From: Symsagittifera roscoffensis
Lineage: Eukaryota; Xenacoelomorpha; Acoela; Convolutidae
Direction of reading: 5' to 3'
DNA length: 64,000 nucleotides
Assembly: GCF_963678635.1 (NCBI RefSeq)
Contig: NC_087062.1
Span: 29,286,833-29,350,832, forward strand
The first letter of the stretch is position 1; every line of letters starts with the position of its first letter. Of the stretch, positions 54,294 through 64,000 are shown piece after piece. The notes beneath the pieces were generated by a model. It was not told the origin of the DNA. It saw only the letters and a program-made list of their open reading frames with translations, and did not search any database. The position numbers and the translations under genes are program-made.

Positions 54294-55300
54294 CTACATT
54301 GGTGAGTTCTCCGATTTCACAAACTGGATTTGCGACAAAAGCCGGTAATTCGTCGACGGAATGAAGCCATTGTAATATCGTGGTGCTGTCGTCCCGCAAA
54401 AGGTGCGGATTACCTTGATAGAAATTGCCCATAGTTCATCTTCCTTCAACAGAGATGCCAGCAAGGCTGCCAGAAGTTCCTGCTTCGGAATTGACAAAAC
54501 CTTCATTGGCGCTACCCTTGCTTCACCAAAAACGATCGCAAATTCAAGTTTTGGAGTCTCGATCATCCGCGCAAGAATTACTATTTCTCCTAAAACAAAT
54601 ACGCTTGAAAGCCACTCAATGAATTGCTTTCATAGCGCTTCTGTAAGCGATCTTCTCATTGTTGGCCAGGAAGCAGGCGCGCACTTCTCATGTGGTAGGA
54701 ACCACCAAACCAATAGTGTCAAAGATCGATGAAACGAAACTGAGAACAGTTTGTTGCGTAACGGATGTTTGGAGCTGAAGCTTAACTCCCTTACGACGGT
54801 TAAAAACCAGAGAGTCACTTCCACTGTTCCACTTTAACCCTAACACACGAGAATTCAAGTAGTCACTACCACCCGCAATGTCCTTTACTTTTGCAATTTC
54901 ATCAATTGAAGGCTTAGAATTTTCTTTAGTTGCAGAAAAAATATTAAGAAACTTAGTGAGACCGAACCTTATAATTAAAAGAGATGCACCAGATCCTTGC
55001 TTATTCTCATTGCATCATCGCTGTTTTCGAATGAAACCAAGTAATCATTCCCATAGAACCTAGTAATTACTGCTCTAGATACTTCATGATAATTTTGAAC
55101 GTTATCCCTGGCTGTTTACTGAAGTCCAAAATTCGCATACGTCTGGGAGTTCCGAGCATCAAAATTATGCTGCGTATACAAAAGAAATTGCACATCTGAT
55201 ATGGCATCCTCGCGTCACAGTAAACGCACGGAAGGTTGATCACAAGAAAGTGCCCCAATCTGGAGGAACTTTTCAACGATGTCCGCGAAGACGGCAAACT
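54294..55300 (-). pseudogene. BEL/Pao reverse transcriptase and RNase H remnants
   Basis: In order on the minus strand: an RT active-site-like block with Asn in place of the first Asp (FYGNDYLVSFENSDDAMR near 55050-54990), a connection region (SGTVEVTLWF, SSKHPLRNKLFSVSF), and the RNase H lead-in EARVAPMKVLSIPKQELLAALLAS near 54530-54460. The last is a highly characteristic BEL/Pao signature. Stops and shifts interrupt throughout. Confidence 0.8.
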
Positions 55301-55565
55301 ATTGTTGGCGGAATCGCATTAACATTTGTAAAAAATTTTGCAGTAAATCATTCCTAACGAGCAACGAGTTATTTGAAAATTAGCAGTGAAATTTTGACGC
55401 GCCATTCGAAACCCGACAAACCCTATCTGGCTTGTTGGGGCTGAGGACAGGGTGGTGGTGTAAACATCACTCACGGGTGGAGCGGAGCTACGGATCTTGC
55501 GGTTTAACCGGAATGACTTTATTGAGGTCCTGTTTTTTGTCTCAGTGTAATTACTCTTTAAACCA

Positions 55566-55904
55566 TTATTTTTTTCGATCCGTTTCCCAAACGTCTTGAA
55601 CTGTGTCAGTGCTGATTAGTGATTGTTGAGTCAGAACTGCTATCATCGGCCCATAACATTCCTGCCCAGTGCCATTCACCATCATGGTATGTTGTTGATT
55701 CAAGAATGTTATGCGCTCGCTGATTGGCTGCAGAACGAGCACCATGTTGCTTGTTTGTACCATAGCCTTCTTACTCGTACCACTATTTAACTTTGCTAAA
55801 AAGTTGGATGTCTTCGACATTGCACCTGAAACATGTTGATAACAACCCAGGCGATGAGGGAGAGGGCCACCCAAAACCCATCCTACCGGCAGATGAACAG
55901 CCAT
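55566..55904 (-). pseudogene. BEL/Pao protease-RT junction remnant
   Basis: MAVHLPVGWVLGGPLPHRLG resembles the conserved xxLGWxLSGPL block that precedes RT in BEL/Pao polyproteins. The rest of this 112-codon frame is not readable as a family block. Confidence 0.6.
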
Positions 55905-56915
55905 TGGAATTCCAAGTATTTATATATTTTTTGAGGGGCCGGAACATCAACTGTTTGAGACCCAACTCATTTCACGAGCGGTTATATTAAAATCAAAATA
56001 ATTTTTATTTGTAGAAGTTGAAATAATATCCGTTGAATTAAAACGGTCTAGGGTCAAATCCTAACAGTTTCAAACGGCGGGCCAAGCTTGCTGAAAGCCA
56101 GGAGTTACTGCTCGCGGAATCACAAAAAAAACAGGGGTATTATTGGTTTTGACATAGATGAAACACTTAGCTCGATAACCTGGAGAGCACCTTTAACGTC
56201 CTGCTCAAAAGCGGTACAAGACGACGCTGATTTATCCGTCGGAGATTTTCAGGTAGACGACTAGTTTTCTTCCTTTGGAGGAGGAAAAATTCGTTCTGCA
56301 GCATGCAAAAGGACATTTTGCGTTTTTTCACACTCAGTTTTAGTGCCATTACTAGTCTTCAATTACTGAACAACTTGTCTCCTACAACTTGTCTCCTGAA
56401 CAATTTGGTCTTGTTGGGGACATCAGAAACATAATTTTTTCTCCACGGAAAAACTTCGCCCTTTGAGTAGGTTTCTTTTCTTTGAAGAACTTGAATCCCC
56501 ATAACGGATGTTTACCAGCGCATTGCGGGAACGAAGGATATTTAAATTTGTTCGGCTTAGCTCTGGATGCAAAAACTCGGGTGCTAGTTTTGTCATGAAT
56601 GGTTCCCCGGCATTTGTTTTACCAGGAAAAGTTTCATACGCTCATGCATTTCGGCCTTTTTTTCAACCACTCGTTGAAATCAAGGAGATTAGAGCTATAC
56701 CAATTTTGCTTGAACGTTTAAGACAATCAAGACTCCTTCATGTGTACCGGCAATGTACCTGAAACTTCAAGATGACGGTTCCGTTCAGATCTTCCTCAAT
56801 GACAACAATCGAAACGCACCAGAGAGACGTGAAATAACACAAGCAAAATTAATAATGCCTTCCGAGTTGTCCATTTTCACTGGTGGAATTCTTTTAAAAT
56901 TTTTGGGCAGGGCGC

Positions 56916-57173
56916 TCACGACGGTTTGGGGTTGCCCAACCATTTTCGTTCAAGGACCCTTAGTGCATACTTGTACATTCGACTTGAATACGCGAAGTCC
57001 GCTTTCCCAGTTACCAATGTTTTCAGGTACGTCAGCTTAACGTCAACCAGAAGATTTGATTGTGAATCAACAGCGCTGCGAAACTGACCCACCCATTCAT
57101 GCCATTCAATCGAGTTACCATCGAAGCTAGAAAGTTTCCATTCGGGTAAGGGAACCTTCATGTTCCGTGCCAA
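56916..57173 (-). pseudogene. BEL/Pao gag remnant
   Basis: PLPEWKLSSFDGNSIEWHEW, KLTYLKTLVTGKADFAYSS and ALRVLERKWLGNP form the typical BEL/Pao gag start (domain DUF1759-like): a short Leu/Pro lead, FxG(D/N)xxEWxxW, then LKxLLxGKA and a final LxxxFG-like block. The frame stops soon after. Confidence 0.82.
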
Positions 57174-58350
57174 GACTTCGGCTAAACCTCTTATGGATAT
57201 CGGGATATCGATTGCGGTGGCGGATTGACATAATTTGGGAGAAGTTGGTGTACCAGCAATGCGGTTGGATTTGAAAAAAAACGGCTATTGAACGGAAAAT
57301 CTAGAGATATCATCAGACGCAATCGATGATTGCAAGGGTACTTCCTCGTGTGGCGGAGGGAAATAGTAAACTGCTATTTCATCACCATGCCTCCCCATAC
57401 CTTCATCCCCATATATCATCTATGAAGACAAACAACATAATTGGGCGTTACACACAGAAACGACATCCATCGGGGCGTTATAATGAACCGTACTCAGTAG
57501 ATAAGTTTATGCGGTCGGTTAGGTTACGGTCACTACTTGATTCAAATGCGGAACACTTTCCGCCCTAATTTCTGCGCTTTTATCTGCTGTTTCCATGTGG
57601 AACCTTACAGAGCTAGCAAACAAGTCATCGTAGTCGGAGTTTTCCTCCAATTCAGCTCAGTTATTTTGGCATCAACAAATTTTTCTCTATTATCCTCGCT
57701 GATTTGTACTACTTCCAACCTTGGATTTATTTCCAGTAAGCGCTCGATGGTTAGTTTCGTCTCTCAATACCTTCTGTTCTCAACTTAGCCAATAATAACT
57801 CTTTTTTTCCGTTGACTGGAAGTCATTGAGACTCTTTCGTTCTGACGTGAGATCCTAGACCACCATGAATTTTGAGGTTTTTCGGAAGCTTTCGAAGAAG
57901 CTCCTTTCCCGAAAACGGTGAAACGAACCTTGCTTGTTCTTCAGACTTTACATAGTTCTTAGCTTTTTGAAGTACATCATCAGGTCAAACCACTGTTACT
58001 ATTCCTCGCACATCTTATCTCTATTAGCAGACTTTTCCATTATTTGACTTATCTCAACATTAAAAAAAAACCTTTTTCCAGGAAAACATTCGCAATTCTT
58101 AACTATTACTTTTCGTTTTTTGTTCTTGATGTCTTTTTTTTTATTTTTGAATATTGGGGAGCTCAATTTGCAAGTTATGCCGAGTCTCAAAAAGCTTTTA
58201 TACTTTTCGGCCTAATTCCTGTTTTATTGAGAAACACTGTTTCAATATGCTATTCATTTATAAAGATAAATATTTCGATACAAAAAATTAACGAAAAAAC
58301 CAACCCAATTGCAACAATCTATACGACCACTACCACACTAAGCCTATCAG

Positions 58351-58984
58351 CTAAAGACCTATATACCTCGCTAGGTGCTCTTGCAATCTGACAAAGATGA
58401 GAGACCGTTGCTTAAGGAGCGCGCATTGCTTCTTGTTCAACCTGTTTTTCCTCTTAGTCTTAGCAACAAGTGTTTTGAGATTTTTCCCGTATCTGCGAAT
58501 GATCTGGAAAGTTTTGATCTCAAATTTATTGGGCATGAGTAATACCATGTACTGTTTGCGCAAACGCTCATACTTACGTTTATGTTTTGATGTCAAATGA
58601 TCAATTATAATGATGGCTAGAAAACCAGAACTATTCAATTTATCAAGCATTTACTCACTTGCGGTGCGTTGACAAAACACGATGTCACTTATTTTCCTCG
58701 ATAGCGTTTAAGGTCGTCTTCAAATTTAGAAAAGTTTTTAAATATTTGCTGCGATTCCTACTATCTGAGTTTTTTCTGACGTCGTACCAAATCACGATAT
58801 TCCAGTGATGGTATGAAAACGACTCAAAGTAGTGTTGTACAATTTTACGGGGGTTAGCGGCGTTCGGGTTCAAACTTAAACCAGTTAGGGCTAAGGAAGT
58901 ATCAACACCTTGATTGCTGAATGACGCTGATAGCTTTTCTAGAACGTGATGCAACGAGCTTTCACCGACAATAAAAGTCATCAA
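58351..58984 (-). pseudogene. Extra leader ORF of the BEL element, possibly SGNH-hydrolase-like, frameshifted
   Basis: Two frames, 58984-58685 and 58650-58351, look like one protein split by a shift. The first begins MTFIVGESSLHHVL, reminiscent of a GDSH/GxSxLR nucleophile block, then LTGLSLNPNAANPRKIV and NIVIWYDVRKNS. The second gives LLDKLNSSGFLAIIIIDHL-like sequence and a basic tail KRKNRLNKKQCALLKQR. It lies between 5' LTR and gag, where standard BEL elements have no gene. It may be a captured ORF of this lineage. The SGNH suggestion rests on one short motif. Confidence 0.4.
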
Positions 58985-59989
58985 TGGTTTTATACGAAAA
59001 ACAAACGGACGCGGCGGATATATTCACTTCACCAAAACCTGCGGGTAGATTTAGGAGGCGTCGTATAAAATAATCAAAGTCCTCCTAACACCTCGGAGTA
59101 AACCTGAGGTCTGCGGACCTTAAACTGTTTCATACGAATAGGTTTTTTGATTTGATATAAATTAGACTGAAATTTTTAAGCGTTCCGGTCAAAGGTATAA
59201 TGTTTTGCTGAAAGTCCATTTTTGACTCTTTTTTTTTTTTGGTTTTCGTAATTTGTTGGACTGCGGGACGTTAACCATGTTCGATTGAATTGGTTCCAAA
59301 ATTTTGGCTCAAAGATTTGCAAAAACTATCAAACTCGTTTTTATAACTAAGATCCAAAACCTTGGTCTAAAAATTTCACAAAAGTTTCAGCCATTTGCTT
59401 TATTAGGTCAAAATTGTTTCCATAGTACAGTGTTTTTGCCATTGCTCATAAATGCACATTGGTAAAGGTGTATTCGATCAAATTTTAACCGATTGGCAGA
59501 TGTTAAATGAGACAGTTCAAGGTTTTGCGACAGTTTGCTAAAAAATGTGCAGAGGGGTTGGATTGCTCTTACAAATTTTTTTCACTTTTGCATTCACCAT
59601 TCTCTATTTGATAACCATCATAACACTGCGGCAGTCTCCACAAACCTCACAAAATATTGATCAGCCCGATACAGCTGTCACCAGCTTCATCCGTGTCCCA
59701 GAAACTACGCAAAATTGAAGATGAAGCTGCCGCTCCTATGTAGCCAAAATTTGATTCAAATCATGAACCGCAAACTTCGTTTGAACCTCCAAGCTATAGA
59801 AAAAAAATTTGGTTTACAAAGCCCGTAAGAAAGGCCTCCGTTTGCGGCGACACGTCTAAAGCCGTCCCAATTGACCTTCGTTTGCGCCGATAGTATCTCG
59901 GATTTCAACAAGAAAGGGGCCCTCTCTTTTTTTCTCTGGACGTGTTCGCTCTCTGTCCAACACTCTGCCGGGTCGCCTCAATACCGGGT

Positions 59990-60026
59990 CGCGGCACCAA
60001 AGTTGTCCGGGTCGCGGCGCCAAAGT
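59990..60026 (-). promoter_or_regulatory. Candidate tRNA primer-binding site of the BEL element (duplicated)
   Basis: On the minus strand, a few bases after the 5' LTR, ACTTTGGCGCCGCGACCCGG occurs. TGG is the expected complement of a tRNA CCA end. A second near-copy (TTTGGTGCCGCGACCCGG) follows immediately. Confidence 0.6.
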
Positions 60027-60351
60027 TGTGCTGCTTTAAAACATATATAGTCCAAATTTTTTTTTCGGGTATAAATTGGCAAAACAATTTCGAGGATATT
60101 TCGATAACTCCGGCCTTTAATCGGCTCAAGACATAAACAATTTCGTTAACCAGACAATTTTATTTAGCACCGATATTCAGAAGCGTAAAAGTTTTTGCAG
60201 ACAAAACTTGTCTATCGAGGTCGACCAAGTTTAAATACTAGTTTGAACTAGTATTTGAACTAGTTTAAATGGCTAACAAAATTGAAAAAGTTTTTTGGGG
60301 GTTCGAAACCGGTTACTGAGCGTAAATTTACGTTATATCAAGTTGGGCGCA
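60027..60351 (-). repeat. BEL/Pao 5' LTR
   Basis: The same ordered blocks as the 52630-52975 LTR, with small deletions and an added short palindrome (actagtttgaactagt) near 60237-60265. Confidence 0.85.
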
Positions 60352-60944
60352 TGTTTGAGTCTTACAATGTAAACGATCTAAGCCGTAACACAAAGTTTGT
60401 ACGCTTGTCTACTGTCCTTGTGTGCAATAATGTTCAAATTTTTTATACAACTTATTTTACTTTTGTTCAGCAACAAATTTTTTTATTTAATTTTGTTATT
60501 TTTGACGTTTGTCTTGTGTCTTGTTTCCCATAATAAAATTTCCAAATGACAGCAAAAAAACTACTAAAAACACAATATTTTTTCTTTAGAAACCTGAGAA
60601 ATTGAAATTTAGGGTAGGGTATTTTGTTGTTTAAAAACAATTTTGATTGACAGAAATGGTTGCCACAAGGCTTGGGCTTTTAATTATGGTATTTCGGTAG
60701 AATACTTTTTGTTTGAAAACGAACTTTGATTTACATTAATTTCATGAAATTTTCCTATCTCAAAAATCATTTTTTTTTCAAAAAGCCCGATAATGCCCAT
60801 AAAACATCAGAGTAGTACGTAAAGTGGACATAAAACTGGAAAGGGAGTATAAATTCAATGTCTGGGGTTTGGGTTGTGGTGCGGAGTGGGGGTGTATTTT
60901 TTGGGTTGTGGTGGAGGTTCTGATATTTTTTTTGCAGTGTATTT
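60352..60944. other. Intergenic DNA, nothing recognised
   Basis: AT-rich, ending in a GT-rich tract and ttttttttgcag, a good 3' splice-site match, at about 60937. Confidence 0.4.
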
Positions 60945-61198
60945 ATTAGAGTTATTTTCTAATGCCCTCCACACCATATTTAGGTAAAGAACCAGGAAAA
61001 GACAGCAGCGGAGCACAAAATCCGGTGGAGATCAAATCGTTTGATTATGGGAACGAATTAAAGCAGATGCAAGCGCCGAACCTTCAATTCCAGAAAGGCA
61101 AGAATAGTGGCGGGACTTGGAACCAATTTGTTATTAAATTTGAAATGGGATTGGTTGCATTTAGTATTGCGACTGAAATTATGCGGCCAGAATGAACT
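60938..61198 (+). CDS. Possible exon or gag-like fragment
   Basis: After ttttttttgcag the frame from 60962 gives 77 residues, MPSTPYLGKEPGKDSSGAQN to a stop at 61193-61195. It contains LQFQKGKNSGGTWNQFVIKF and EMGLVAFSIATE. The GxxWxxFxxxFE arrangement is reminiscent of retroelement gag proteins. After the stop, the same strand reads EITEWVGFNQEKPDDIIWASF in a continuing frame, as if one nonsense codon had been acquired. A host exon is the alternative. Confidence 0.35.
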
Positions 61199-61800
61199 GA
61201 GATCACTGAATGGGTTGGTTTCAATCAAGAGAAGCCAGATGATATAATATGGGCTTCATTTATGACAGATTGTGGAGCTTCGCAACTCAATCAAAAGTTC
61301 TCTTAATTCATTACTAGCTATATATTAATTACATCATCAGATTTGACAGATAAAAGGGTATATGGATGAAATTGTAACGTTGGATAAATTACTTTTTTTC
61401 AATTCAAAGTAAGTAATGAAATCGGACACACACCTCAACTCCACTTATTGCTTCTAACTCACGTAATAAATCGTAATAAATCACCACGGAGCACTTCAGC
61501 ATACCCGTACGGAACAAATTCTTTTTTATTTTTGGCCAGAAAAACTTAGCTTCTTTTCTAAAAATCTGACTAGCATTTTTTTGATTTGTTTAAAAAAGCA
61601 GGGAATGTCATGAAATCTTTTTTTTAAATCTTACATCTGATCGAAAATTACCTTAATCTAGGCTAATTCAACCTAGAAACAAATCTCCTTTTAATTAGTG
61701 TAATTTGCATTGTATTGCTACGACTATTGTGAATACTCAACACTAGTAGAATCAACGTTTAACTCGTTGCGGTTGAGTAGTGAACTGACTGGTTTTAAGT
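61199..61800. other. Intergenic DNA, nothing recognised
   Basis: AT-rich sequence downstream of the 3' end of the LINE. Confidence 0.4.
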
Positions 61801-61806
61801 TATCTA

Positions 61807-61829
61807 TCATCATCATCATCATCATCATT
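61807..61829. repeat. (TCA)n microsatellite at the LINE 3' end
   Basis: About seven to eight uninterrupted TCA triplets on the plus strand, at the expected 3' terminus of the minus-strand LINE. Confidence 0.9.
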
Positions 61830-61894
61830 GCTGGATTATACACCCTTTTTGGTACTCAAAGGTGTTTGTTTTGTCTGTCTCCTTAGTACGTGGC

Positions 61895-64000
61895 CTATGT
61901 GTAATAATGAGATCTGAATAAATGTGTCTTCAGTGATTTTGTGAATAACTGAAAGTCCGTTTCTTCTCGCATTTTCTGGGGCAGTGAATTCCAAAGTTTT
62001 GCTCCACAATAGCTGAAAGATCTTCTACCTAAACTTGAATTAACTCTGGGTACTACCAATTTTGGACCATCACGCAAGCTATAGCAATTTTGTTTTAATT
62101 TGAGTATGTCTCTTAAAAATGCTGGACATAAATAGTTTCGGTTTAGTACTTTGAAAACAATGCACAGTAATTTGAACTCAATTCGCTTCGAGACTGGTAA
62201 CCAATGTAGATCATGTAGATAAGGGCTGGTTGGTGTTCCTTTCTTGAGTTGGAATACAAATCGTCCAGCTGAATTTTGTATTTTCTGCAGTTTCATCAAA
62301 AGGTAATTGGGTAAACCAAAATATAGGCTATTGCAATAGTCAAGGCGGCTAAGTATAAGGGATTGACAGAGTAAATGTCGGGTCTCAAAAGAAAGGAAAG
62401 CTTTTATGCTAAAAAGTTTCCGCAGAATGTAATAGGCCGAGCTACAAACAGAATTGATTTGTCGTTGTAAGTTAAATTTGGAATCAAAAATAAAACCAAG
62501 CACTGTAAGTGTGTCTTCTGATTTGACAGTTTCATTATTAACACGTATGTTTATTTCTCTTGCAACCTTCCTGTCAACAAACAGAACTTCTGTTTTATCA
62601 GAATTTATTTTCAAATTATTCATTTCAAACCATTTGGTAATTTTGACTAGACTTGCATTCAGATGATCAACTGAACTATTTAAATCTGCGGCTGATAAGT
62701 AAATTAAACCATCATCCGCATAAATTTGATAATTCAAATCAAGAGATAAAAAGAGAGACCGTAGAGGTAAAAGGTAAATGCTAAAAAATAGAGGACCTAA
62801 TATGGATCCTTGGGGAACTCCATTTTTCACAGATTCAGTCGAAGATAACCAGCTACTAATTTTAACTGCCTGGTAGCGACCACATAAATAAGACTTACAA
62901 AGTTCAAGAGCTGCTCCTTCAAGTCCAGTGTAATTTTCCAGACGGCGTAATAAAATATCATGAGAGACCGTGTCAAAGGCAGCACTTAAGTCAAGAGCCA
63001 CTAAGATTACGGGGCATTTGCTTGAAAGCTTGTTAAGAATGTCATTACTGGTGTTCAAAAGTGCTAATTCAGTGCTATATCCTTTACGATACGCTGATTG
63101 ATAAGGATCGAGAATATCAAGCTTGTTTAAAAGATGCAGCAATTGAATCGAGATTACTCTCTCAAAAATTTTGGATGAAAAAGATAATTGGGTAACAGGT
63201 CTATAAGAAGACAACAGATTTCTATCAAGTGTTGCTTTCTTCAGAAAAGGACTTATAATGCCTAACTTGAAAACATTTGGGAAATGTCCTTTCTGTAAAC
63301 AATTGTTCAGTATGCCAGTAAAAGTTGGCACCCAGCTTTTTTGAATTTTCTTCATAATCTCAGTTGGCATAGAATCGCAGGGGCTGGTAGCATTGGACAT
63401 GGATGCAATTGCTTTATAAATATCATCACAAGTAACTTTATTGAACGAACTAAATTTCACTTTGTCTCTGGCTAATGTTTCATTTGAGTCACGGTAATAA
63501 AAGTTATGAGGTTTCAATGAAGCAATGACGCTCTCAATTTTCTCAATAAAGAAAGTATTAAATTTATCTGCCAGATCTGATAAAGAACAATTATTGGGTA
63601 GCACTGATCTCGTATCAATTCCTAAAACTTCATTGAAAGAACTGTATGAGCTCTTTGGTTGTGATTTGATACGATTTACTTCCCTATTGTAGTAATCAAA
63701 CTGTTTCTCTTTAAATAACTTGCGACAATCCAGATTGGCATTCTTCAGAGTCAATCTATTTTCCAGTGAAGGAACTTTATTGAAGATTCGTTCAAACTTA
63801 CGGCGCTTTTGCTTCATCGTTTGCAAGTCATGGTCAAAAAATTTGCAGTTACGTTTTCTAAAAAGCCGAAATTTAGTTGGGTTAATATCAATTGTAACTT
63901 CAGCTACTATGTCAGAGAAATCCTTCATGGCTGTGTTGTTTTCTTCGAAACTGATTTGATTGATCAGTAAGTTACTTTCTATTTCTCCAGCTAATTCTAT
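61895..64000 (-). CDS. LINE ORF2 reverse transcriptase (5' truncated by window edge)
   Basis: 701 codons without interruption. The frame is still open at 64000, so the Met at 63928 is internal. Numbered from that Met: a basic linker after the (unseen) endonuclease (1-100), RT blocks SSYRPVTQLSFSSKIFERV (240-258), DLSAAFDTVSHD (313-324, first catalytic Asp), NGVPQGSILGPLFF (369-382), YADD (403-406, catalytic pair), LKINSDKTEVLF (439-450), then the CR1/L2-type C-terminus with SRLDYCNSLYFGLP (527-540), LHWLPVSKRIEFKLL (574-588) and AKLWNSLPQKMR (643-654). No RNase H. All catalytic residues are present and no stop is seen, so this copy may be young and possibly active. Confidence 0.95.
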   Translation of the reverse strand: MELAGEIESNLLINQISFEENNTAMKDFSDIVAEVTIDINPTKFRLFRKRNCKFFDHDLQTMKQKRRKFERIFNKVPSLENRLTLKNANLDCRKLFKEKQFDYYNREVNRIKSQPKSSYSSFNEVLGIDTRSVLPNNCSLSDLADKFNTFFIEKIESVIASLKPHNFYYRDSNETLARDKVKFSSFNKVTCDDIYKAIASMSNATSPCDSMPTEIMKKIQKSWVPTFTGILNNCLQKGHFPNVFKLGIISPFLKKATLDRNLLSSYRPVTQLSFSSKIFERVISIQLLHLLNKLDILDPYQSAYRKGYSTELALLNTSNDILNKLSSKCPVILVALDLSAAFDTVSHDILLRRLENYTGLEGAALELCKSYLCGRYQAVKISSWLSSTESVKNGVPQGSILGPLFFSIYLLPLRSLFLSLDLNYQIYADDGLIYLSAADLNSSVDHLNASLVKITKWFEMNNLKINSDKTEVLFVDRKVAREINIRVNNETVKSEDTLTVLGFIFDSKFNLQRQINSVCSSAYYILRKLFSIKAFLSFETRHLLCQSLILSRLDYCNSLYFGLPNYLLMKLQKIQNSAGRFVFQLKKGTPTSPYLHDLHWLPVSKRIEFKLLCIVFKVLNRNYLCPAFLRDILKLKQNCYSLRDGPKLVVPRVNSSLGRRSFSYCGAKLWNSLPQKMREETDFQLFTKSLKTHLFRSHYYT

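Larger units (their letters stand above)
52630..60351 (-). mobile_element. BEL/Pao LTR retrotransposon, complete in outline, decayed
   Basis: Two direct repeats of 346 and 325 bp (52630-52975 and 60027-60351) flank minus-strand remnants in BEL/Pao order: 5' LTR, candidate primer site, extra leader ORF, gag (57.2 kb), protease/RT start (55.9), RT (55.3), RNase H (54.6), integrase (53.6-53.0), 3' LTR. LTRs run TG...CA in element orientation. Stops and frame shifts interrupt every domain, and the integrase C-terminus is deleted internally. LTR divergence is high by eye, so the insertion is old. No convincing target duplication. Confidence 0.88.
61806..64000 (-). mobile_element. CR1/L2-like LINE, 3' part, runs off the window
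   Basis: ORF2 3' portion, an 88-bp 3' UTR and a terminal (TGA)n microsatellite on the minus strand (61807-61829), in place of poly-A. Short-repeat 3' tails are common in CR1/L2-group LINEs. The 5' part with the expected endonuclease lies beyond position 64000. Confidence 0.88.

Noticed and set aside
52971-57173. Short plus-strand ORFs inside the BEL element (for example 54403-54732)
   Set aside because: All retroelement motifs are on the minus strand; these are shadows.
58044-58391. 115-codon plus-strand ORF with membrane-like segments
   Set aside because: Lies antisense to the Lys-rich leader of the BEL element, and Lys codons read in reverse give Phe/Leu runs.
1-64000. CRISPR arrays, bacterial operons, rRNA or tRNA genes
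   Set aside because: Tandem repeats here lack regular unique spacers, the genes have introns and eukaryotic transposons, and I found no convincing tRNA or rRNA sequence by reading. A tRNAscan or Rfam run would settle small RNAs.

Overview
The window is AT-rich, intron-bearing, repeat-dense eukaryotic DNA. A cysteine module with the spacing of the nematode DB module (1.95-2.58 kb) and a secreted protein with four divergent CAP/SCP-type repeats (31.0-34.0 kb) point to a nematode. The species cannot be named from the sequence. One 200-base assembly gap lies at 34,336-34,535.

Layout. 0-12 kb: a composite hAT-like foldback element (399-1,820), the DB-module gene, decayed non-LTR retroelement coding (about 4.7-5.5 and 10.6-11.5 kb), a GAAnnTTC-rich tandem-repeat field (6.3-7.7 kb) and several copies of a hairpin-ended interspersed repeat. 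12.2-20.3 kb, minus strand: a four-exon gene for a four-pass membrane protein of TMEM272-like type. Its first intron (about 6.5 kb) is filled with MITEs and a LINE relic. 20.3-27.0 kb: gene-poor, with two foldback MITEs. 27.2-27.7 kb: a small single-pass membrane protein gene. 29.1-29.45 kb: a long purine-rich satellite. 31.0-34.0 kb: the CAP gene. 34.5-38.2 kb: strongly strand-skewed DNA without recognisable genes. 39.2-42.1 kb: a tandem repeat of about 0.85 kb with an inverted partial copy.

43.9-52.0 kb holds three tandem copies of an unrecognised gene, each interrupted by different mobile insertions. Only the third keeps a long open last exon. 52.6-60.35 kb is a complete but decayed BEL/Pao LTR retrotransposon on the minus strand: two LTRs, candidate primer-binding site, gag, RT, RNase H and integrase remnants, plus an extra broken ORF in its 5' leader. 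61.8-64.0 kb is the 3' part of an apparently intact CR1/L2-like LINE running off the window edge.

The host genes I can support are the DB-module protein, the TMEM272-like protein, the small lysine-rich membrane protein, the four-CAP protein and the tandem unknown family. They are not an operon or an evident pathway. Most are membrane or secreted proteins scattered among transposons. The least explained items are the four-CAP protein that has lost the usual CAP motifs, and the decaying tandem gene family.
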